Below, in pieces: positions 59,450-64,000 of a DNA stretch of 64,000 bases. Every line of letters begins with the position of its first letter. Within the stretch, counting starts at the first letter, position 1. This DNA comes from Amorphoplanes digitatis. GTDB taxonomy: Bacteria > Actinomycetota > Actinomycetes > Mycobacteriales > Micromonosporaceae. Where the stretch lies: NCBI RefSeq assembly GCF_014205335.1, contig NZ_JACHNH010000001.1, positions 6,380,501 through 6,444,500 of the forward strand, written 5' to 3'. The notes beneath the pieces were generated by a model that had not been told where the DNA came from, ran no database searches, and worked only from the letters and a program-made list of their open reading frames with translations. The position numbers and the translations under genes are program-made.

Positions 59450-61174
59450 TCAGACTCGCTTTCGGTCGAATTCGGCGCGCTGTCCGGTGCCGTACCTGCG
59501 CAGCGCGCCGTCGGGTCCGGAGGCGTTCGGTCGGTTGAAGATCCAGTTCTGCCACGCGGCGAGCCGGCCGAAGATCTTGGTCTCCATCGTCTCGGGGCCG
59601 GCGAAGCGGAAATTGGCCTCCAACCCGGTCAGCGCGTCCGGGCTGAAACTGGCCCGTTCCTCGACGGCGATGCGGACCTCTTCGTCCCAGTCGATGTCGT
59701 CCGGGGCGAACGTGACCAGGCCCAGCCGTTCGGCCTCGGGTGCCGCGATGGCCTCGCCGGCGACGGCGGCCACCGCCGCGAGCGCCGAGGGGTCGCCGAG
59801 GAACCTCGTCTGCAGCCGGGTCAGGCCGTTGCCCATCGGCAGCGGGCCGAAGTTCATCGCGGCGGCGGCCACCGTGGCGGGCTCGGCCCTGGGATCGGTC
59901 TCCTCGAAAACCCCGGCGAGGTGGTACGAGCGGTCGGCGGCGAGCACGAGTTCGAACAGCGATCCCGCGAAGCAGCTGCGTGGTTCGATGAGGGCGATCA
60001 GGCTCCGGCTCGTGACATCGAGCCGCTTGAGCGTGCGCTTGAGGAACAGGACGATCTCGTTGGCCAGCCAGTCGTCGCGGTTGTCGAGCAGCAACGTGTC
60101 GTACTCGATGACCAGTCGCGGATCGCCGTCGGTGCGCAGCACCCAGCTTCCCGTATCGAGCTCGTTGGTGCGCAGATCGAGGATCAGGTCGTCGAGTTCC
60201 CGTGCCACCTCGAGGGTCCAGAACTCGGCGCCTTCCTCGTGCAGCGCGGCAACGTTGGCGGGCGCCGGGCGGTCCGGGCCCGCGACGGTGATGTCGGCGC
60301 AGCCGCGCGCGCGATCGATCACCGCGGTCACGAATCGATAGGCGATGCGGTCCGCCGACCTGGTCTTGGCCAGCGGGGTCAACGTGACGCCGGTCGCGCC
60401 GGACGGGCGAGCGGAACGGGCGGCGAAGTCAGCGGCACGTTCGGAGACCAACTCGTCCCACCGGGGCCGGGGCACAACCTCGTCGACCAGCCGCCACTGC
60501 ACCGCCCTGCGGCCGCCGATCCCCTCGGATCTGGTGGCGAAGTAGTCGGCGAGGTCGCGGCGCACGTGGCGCTTGTCGGTGACCCTGGTGAGGCCACCGG
60601 TGCCGGGGAGCACGCCCAGCAGCGGAAGCTCCGGCAGGGACACCGTCGACGACCGGTCGTCCACCAGCATGATGTGCTCGCAGGCAAGCGCGAGCTCGTA
60701 CCCGCCGCCGGATGCCGTGCCGTTGACCGCGGCGACGTACGTCTGCCCGGAGTGGGCGGTGGCGTCCTCGATGCTGTTGCGGGTCTCATTGGTGAACCTG
60801 CAGAAATTGACCTTCCCGGCGTGCGGGGACAGCGCCAGCATCCGGATGTTCGCCCCGGCGCAGAAGATCCGGTCTTTCCCGCTCGTCACCACGACCGCGC
60901 GGACCTGCGGGTGCTCGAACCGCAGCCGCTGGACCACGTCGTAGAGCTCGATGTCGACGCCGAGGTCGTAGGAGTTCAGCTTCAGCTCGTACCCCGCGGC
61001 GAGCCCGCCGCGCTCGTCGACATCCATGGTGAGCGTGGCCACCGATCCGTCGATGGCGATCCTCCAGTGGCGGTAGCACGACGGATCGGTCCGGAATTCC
61101 ACATGGTCCGGCGTAGCCGGTTCGGCCGCGCGACCGAGACCGGTCGACGTGGAGGCTGGGGTCTGGGTCGTCAT
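59450..61174 (-). CDS. boxC: 2,3-epoxybenzoyl-CoA dihydrolase (ring-opening, crotonase family)
   Basis: 574 residues made of two crotonase-like halves. The first has FCAGANIRMLALS and NGTASGGGYELALACEHIML with PELPLLGVLPGTGGLTR (oxyanion hole and active-site loops). The second is more divergent (LIALIEPRSCFAGSLFELVL). BoxC hydrolyses the epoxide and opens the ring to give 3,4-dehydroadipyl-CoA semialdehyde and formate. GGGAGGGCGGCAG before ATG 61174 is the ribosome site. It is first in the operon boxC-boxB-paaY-like; the promoter lies in the divergent region with the PaaX-type gene. Confidence 0.96.
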   Translation of the reverse strand: MTTQTPASTSTGLGRAAEPATPDHVEFRTDPSCYRHWRIAIDGSVATLTMDVDERGGLAAGYELKLNSYDLGVDIELYDVVQRLRFEHPQVRAVVVTSGKDRIFCAGANIRMLALSPHAGKVNFCRFTNETRNSIEDATAHSGQTYVAAVNGTASGGGYELALACEHIMLVDDRSSTVSLPELPLLGVLPGTGGLTRVTDKRHVRRDLADYFATRSEGIGGRRAVQWRLVDEVVPRPRWDELVSERAADFAARSARPSGATGVTLTPLAKTRSADRIAYRFVTAVIDRARGCADITVAGPDRPAPANVAALHEEGAEFWTLEVARELDDLILDLRTNELDTGSWVLRTDGDPRLVIEYDTLLLDNRDDWLANEIVLFLKRTLKRLDVTSRSLIALIEPRSCFAGSLFELVLAADRSYHLAGVFEETDPRAEPATVAAAAMNFGPLPMGNGLTRLQTRFLGDPSALAAVAAVAGEAIAAPEAERLGLVTFAPDDIDWDEEVRIAVEERASFSPDALTGLEANFRFAGPETMETKIFGRLAAWQNWIFNRPNASGPDGALRRYGTGQRAEFDRKRV

Positions 61175-61211
61175 CTGCCGCCCTCCCGGGGTTCTCTATA
61201 CTCCACTCAAT

Positions 61212-61252
61212 GTTCTACACAACAGGCAAGGTACGTCAAGTTCTTGTAGAAC
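61212..61252 (-). promoter_or_regulatory. box operon promoter with candidate PaaX-family operator
   Basis: On the minus strand, -35 TTGACG (61234-61239) and -10 TAGAAC (61212-61217) are 16 bases apart. A palindrome GTTCTTGTAGAAC (61240-61252) abuts the -35, and a second TGTAGAAC copy (61212-61219) covers the -10. Binding at both would block RNA polymerase. Confidence 0.6.
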
Positions 61253-61335
61253 GTCGAGCCGGCCTCGCACGAGCCACGGGTGCCGATCGGGCCGCGTAGC
61301 ATGGTCGAGAGCTGATCGAGCAAGGAGAGAGCCTG

Positions 61336-62211
61336 GTGGCGAGCGCACCATCCGCGCCCGGAAACGGCACGGCGGACCTGGCGCCGGCCCTCAATCGCCG
61401 TCACGCCGGTGGCGCGGAGAGTGCGCGTGGCCTGCTGTTCACCGTCCTGGGCGAGCTGGTTCTTCCCGCCGAGCGCTGCACGCTGACCTCGGCCTTCATC
61501 GACGTCCTCGGCCGGCTCGGTGTCGAGGAGAAGGCCACCCGCCAGGCGTTGATGCGCACGGCCGCGGACGGGTGGCTGGTCACCCAACGTCAGGGGCGGC
61601 GGACCGCCTATGCGTTGAGCGAGGACGCCCGGAGGCTGCTCACCGACGGCGCCGCGCGCATCTACGGCTTCCGCGGCGCTCAACCGGACTGGGACGGGCG
61701 GTGGCTGCTCATCCTTGCGCGGGTGCCGGAGACCGAGCGCGCCGCACGCCACCTGCTGCGCACCCGATTGACCTGGGCAGGTTTCGGCAGCCCGACCCCC
61801 GGGGCCTGGATCAGCACCCATGTGGACCGGGCCGGCGAAGCCGAGCGGGTCCTCGACGAGGCGGGGCTCCGTGAAGACGCCCAGATGTTCCGGGCCGAGC
61901 ATCACGGCGGCTCGCTACCGGCGATGGTGCGGCAGGCCTGGGATCTCGACGCGATCGAGCGGCGGTATGAGGAGTTCCTGGCCGAGTTCGCCCGCGAGCC
62001 GTCGAGCGACCCGTTGAGCCGGACCATCCAGCTCGTGCACGCGTGGCGCCGGTTTCCCCAGATCGACCCCGAGCTCCCCGGCGAGCTGCTGCCCGCCCGG
62101 TGGAGCGGCAGCCGGGCGGCCGAGCTGTTTCATCGGCGGCACGAGGAATGGGTCGCCGCCGCCCGTGCCGAGTGGCAGCGGATCACCGACCCTGCCGCGC
62201 TCAGGTCGTAA
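61336..62211 (+). CDS. PaaX-family transcriptional repressor
   Basis: 291 residues (GTG start, AAGGAGAGCC before it). An N-terminal winged helix (SARGLLFTVLGELVLPAER, then TRQALMRTAADGWLVTQRQG) is followed by the PaaX central and C-terminal domains (DWDGRWLLILARVPETERAA, GSPTPGAWISTHVDR). PaaX proteins repress phenylacetate genes and release DNA on binding the aryl-CoA. Divergence from boxC makes it the likely box regulator, with benzoyl-CoA or an early intermediate as inducer. Its 3' end overlaps that of the convergent benzoate-CoA ligase gene by 11 bases. Confidence 0.92.
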   Translation: MASAPSAPGNGTADLAPALNRRHAGGAESARGLLFTVLGELVLPAERCTLTSAFIDVLGRLGVEEKATRQALMRTAADGWLVTQRQGRRTAYALSEDARRLLTDGAARIYGFRGAQPDWDGRWLLILARVPETERAARHLLRTRLTWAGFGSPTPGAWISTHVDRAGEAERVLDEAGLREDAQMFRAEHHGGSLPAMVRQAWDLDAIERRYEEFLAEFAREPSSDPLSRTIQLVHAWRRFPQIDPELPGELLPARWSGSRAAELFHRRHEEWVAAARAEWQRITDPAALRS

Positions 62212-63796
62212 CCGCCTGCGCCCGGCCCGGCGGCTCGGCCAGTAGCGCGGAGGCCGCGGCGCGCAGCTCGAACCGCCTCACCTTTCCGGTGGCCGTCGTG
62301 GGGTACCTGTCGACCATTCGGACGCGGCGGGGTAACGCGTATGCCGGAAGCCCTTCGCGGCAGAAGGCGGTGAGGTCCTGTTCGGTGACCGCCGCGCCGC
62401 GCCGGACGATGACGAACGCCACGGGCTTCTCCAGGCCGTCCCGGTCGGCAGCGCCGACGACGACAGCCTGTTCCACGTCGGGGTGCGCCATCAACCGCGC
62501 CTCCACCTCGCTCGGGGAAAGCCAGATGCCGCTCGCCTTCAGCATGTCGTTCGTCCGCCCGAGACAGGTGAAGTAGCCGTCCTCGTCGCGAACGTAGGTA
62601 TCGCCGGTGCGCAGCCATTCGCCCGCGAAGACCTGCCGCGACGCGTCGTAGCGCGACCAGTATCCCGTGGCGGTTGACGCACCACGCACGAGCAGCGTCC
62701 CCGGGGTTCCCACCGGGACGTCCCGCTCGTTGTCGTCGACGACGCGCAGGTCATAGCCGGGCACCGCGACCCCCGTTGTCCCCGCGCGCACCTGGCCCGG
62801 CCGGTTGGACAGGAAGATGTGCAACATCTCGGTCATCCCGATGCCGTCGAGCACCTCCACCCCGAAACGGGAGGTCCATCGGTGGTATAGCGCCGACGGC
62901 AACCGCTCGCCGGCCGACGCGGCGAGGCGCACACCGCGCAAGGAGTCCTCCGGGAGCTGTGCCCGCAGCATGTTCGCGAAGAAGGTCGGCCCGGCGAAGA
63001 ACAGGGTGGCGCCGTGGGTCCGCGTTCGCCGGACGAGCAGATCGGGTCGCGCCGGCGCCGGCTCGAGGATGGCGGCGGCACCGGCCGACAGCGGGAAGAG
63101 CACCGAATTACCCAGTCCATAGGCGAAGAACGCCTTGGCCGCGGACAGGCACCGGTCGTCCGGCCGGATGCCGAGCACCTGCGTGGCATAGGTGGAACAC
63201 ACCGCCTCGACGGAGGCATGCCGGTGCATGGCGCCCTTCGCCCTGCCTGTCGTGCCGGAGGTGTACAGCCAGAACGCCGGCGAGTCCGGGGTGGTCGGAT
63301 AGCACGTGGCGTCCGGGTCGGCAGCCATCGTGAGCTCGTCCCAGTCGTACCAGCGCACCGCGCCGTCCCGTTTCGGTTCCGGGCCGGGCCCGCCGGACGT
63401 GAGCACTGCCCGCAGGTCCGGCGCCTTCGGCGCCGCGGCGGTCGCCACGTCGGTGAAACCGGCCGTCACGGCCAGCATGCGCGCCCTGGAGTCGTGCAGG
63501 ATCTCGGTGAGACCGTCGGCGCGGATCATTGTCGATACCGGCACCGGCACGGCACCGATCCGCATCGCGGCGAGGTAGACGGTCACGAACTCGGGTGTGT
63601 CGGCCATGAACATGACGATTCGCTGCTCCGGCTGCAGGCCGAGCTCGCGGAGCACGTTCGCCGCGCGCCCGACCATCGCGTGCAGGCCGGAATAGGTGAT
63701 GTCGCCGGCCGGCCCGGTCAGGGCCAGCCGCGCCCCGCGACCCTCGGCCACGTGACGATCGACCAGATAGTCGCTCGCGTTGACGTAGTCGGTCAT
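62201..63796 (-). CDS. bclA: benzoate-CoA ligase
   Basis: 531 residues from ATG 63796 (AGGAG seven bases upstream). ANL-family motifs: YTSGTTGRAKGAMH (near 180), the substrate-pocket region SAAKAFFAYGLGNSVLFPLS, which is typical of benzoate ligases, VLDGIGMTEMLHIFLSN, and GWLRTGD/FTCLGRTNDMLK with the C-terminal catalytic lysine in TTATGKVRRFEL. It makes benzoyl-CoA from benzoate, CoA and ATP, the entry step to the box pathway. It lies two bases after the esterase-like gene on the same strand, so both are co-transcribed. Confidence 0.93.
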   Translation of the reverse strand: MTDYVNASDYLVDRHVAEGRGARLALTGPAGDITYSGLHAMVGRAANVLRELGLQPEQRIVMFMADTPEFVTVYLAAMRIGAVPVPVSTMIRADGLTEILHDSRARMLAVTAGFTDVATAAAPKAPDLRAVLTSGGPGPEPKRDGAVRWYDWDELTMAADPDATCYPTTPDSPAFWLYTSGTTGRAKGAMHRHASVEAVCSTYATQVLGIRPDDRCLSAAKAFFAYGLGNSVLFPLSAGAAAILEPAPARPDLLVRRTRTHGATLFFAGPTFFANMLRAQLPEDSLRGVRLAASAGERLPSALYHRWTSRFGVEVLDGIGMTEMLHIFLSNRPGQVRAGTTGVAVPGYDLRVVDDNERDVPVGTPGTLLVRGASTATGYWSRYDASRQVFAGEWLRTGDTYVRDEDGYFTCLGRTNDMLKASGIWLSPSEVEARLMAHPDVEQAVVVGAADRDGLEKPVAFVIVRRGAAVTEQDLTAFCREGLPAYALPRRVRMVDRYPTTATGKVRRFELRAAASALLAEPPGRAQAVTT

Positions 63797-63798
63797 CG

Positions 63799-64000
63799 TC
63801 AGCTCCTGGAACGCCGACAGACGAAGCTTGCGGCCTCGGTGACTGGGCCACGCCCCCGGTAGGCGGCCACCTCGGGATAGCGGCAGATGGGCCGGCTCCG
63901 CACGATTCGGCCGTCGGCGTCGCGGACCACGCCGGCGAGCGTGCCGGGCGCCTGTCCCCGCTCCACCCAGCCGATCAGCGCGCCGAGCGGGTCGGCCGGT
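63799..64000 (-). CDS. tannase/feruloyl-esterase family protein (3' end only)
   Basis: The minus strand is open to the window edge and encodes 66 C-terminal residues, including DPLGALIGWVERGQAPGTLA, RSRPICRYPEVAAYRGRG and ASFVCRRSRS. The WVExGxAPxxL and RPxCxYPxVAxYxG pattern with a final FxC is the end of tannase/feruloyl esterases (alpha/beta hydrolases that cleave esters of aromatic acids). The stop is two bases before bclA, suggesting coupled synthesis of an ester hydrolase and a benzoate ligase. The N-terminal part, including any signal peptide, is outside the window. Confidence 0.75.
   Translation of the reverse strand, partial: PADPLGALIGWVERGQAPGTLAGVVRDADGRIVRSRPICRYPEVAAYRGRGPVTEAASFVCRRSRS

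Noticed and set aside
58038..61249. Two very long plus-strand open frames (over 650 codons) opposite boxB and boxC
   Set aside because: High GC leaves the antisense frame open; no family motif is visible, and boxB/boxC are unmistakable on the other strand.
1..64000. CRISPR arrays, rRNA, tRNA or complete insertion sequences
   Set aside because: I looked for regularly spaced repeats, RNA gene signatures and transposase genes with terminal repeats and found none. Repeats present are gene duplications or the regulatory element family.

Overview
This is a 64 kb stretch of very GC-rich DNA with the gene density, start-codon use and protein families of an actinomycete. ANTAR regulators, an FAAL-polyketide synthase, DUF7144, DUF6325 and DUF1269 small proteins and a PaaX/box benzoate cluster all fit. 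A Micromonosporales-type organism is my best guess, but the window has no rRNA or other taxonomic marker. I saw no tRNA, rRNA, CRISPR array or intact insertion sequence.

Left edge (1-5.7 kb): a minus-strand FAAL-ACP-ketosynthase megasynthase runs off the window. A flavodoxin-like gene precedes it, and a two-gene ABC exporter on the plus strand diverges from it. This looks like the margin of a polyketide or lipopeptide cluster.

Dormancy-type block (about 5.7-27.6 kb): an FAD oxidoreductase, two tandem GAF-ANTAR regulators, a GNAT-fused ADP-forming acyl-CoA synthetase/protein acetyltransferase, a DoxX-like protein, a phosphoketolase / Acg-type nitroreductase / P-type ATPase operon, a zinc alcohol dehydrogenase, a GH65 phosphorylase and CorA. 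Decaying pyruvate-kinase-like, glycogen phosphorylase and universal-stress genes are mixed in. The gene content resembles DosR/DevR-type hypoxia regulons. A family of about 37-bp elements, with a core like GGGTC(Y)NNAGCGAC, recurs six times upstream of these genes, always in the same orientation relative to the gene, plus one degenerate copy. This is the strongest cross-window signal. The cognate regulator is not in the window.

Accessory block (27.6-57.5 kb): it opens with two strong inverted repeats, then an AbrB-like gene overlapping a tyrosine recombinase gene. It closes with a frameshifted recombinase paralogue in the opposite orientation. Between them are membrane, ion and pH genes (YihY, AI-2E exporter family, ZIP, SulP-STAS, NhaP-type antiporter, ClC), an alpha-carbonic anhydrase, two DUF1254 paralogues, a MalT-like LuxR regulator, a tandemly duplicated flavin amine oxidase gene and a hybrid histidine kinase. 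Partial duplicates and pseudogenes (LuxR tail, DUF1254 5' end, DUF1269, receiver domain) show repeated local duplication and decay.

Right edge (57.5-64 kb): an aerobic benzoyl-CoA (box) degradation cluster. boxC, boxB and a PaaY-like gamma-carbonic-anhydrase gene form one minus-strand operon, divergent from a PaaX-family repressor gene. Benzoate-CoA ligase and the 3' end of a tannase/feruloyl-esterase-like gene follow. This suggests release of an aromatic acid from an ester, activation to the CoA thioester, epoxidation (BoxB) and ring cleavage (BoxC). BoxA and BoxD are not in the window.
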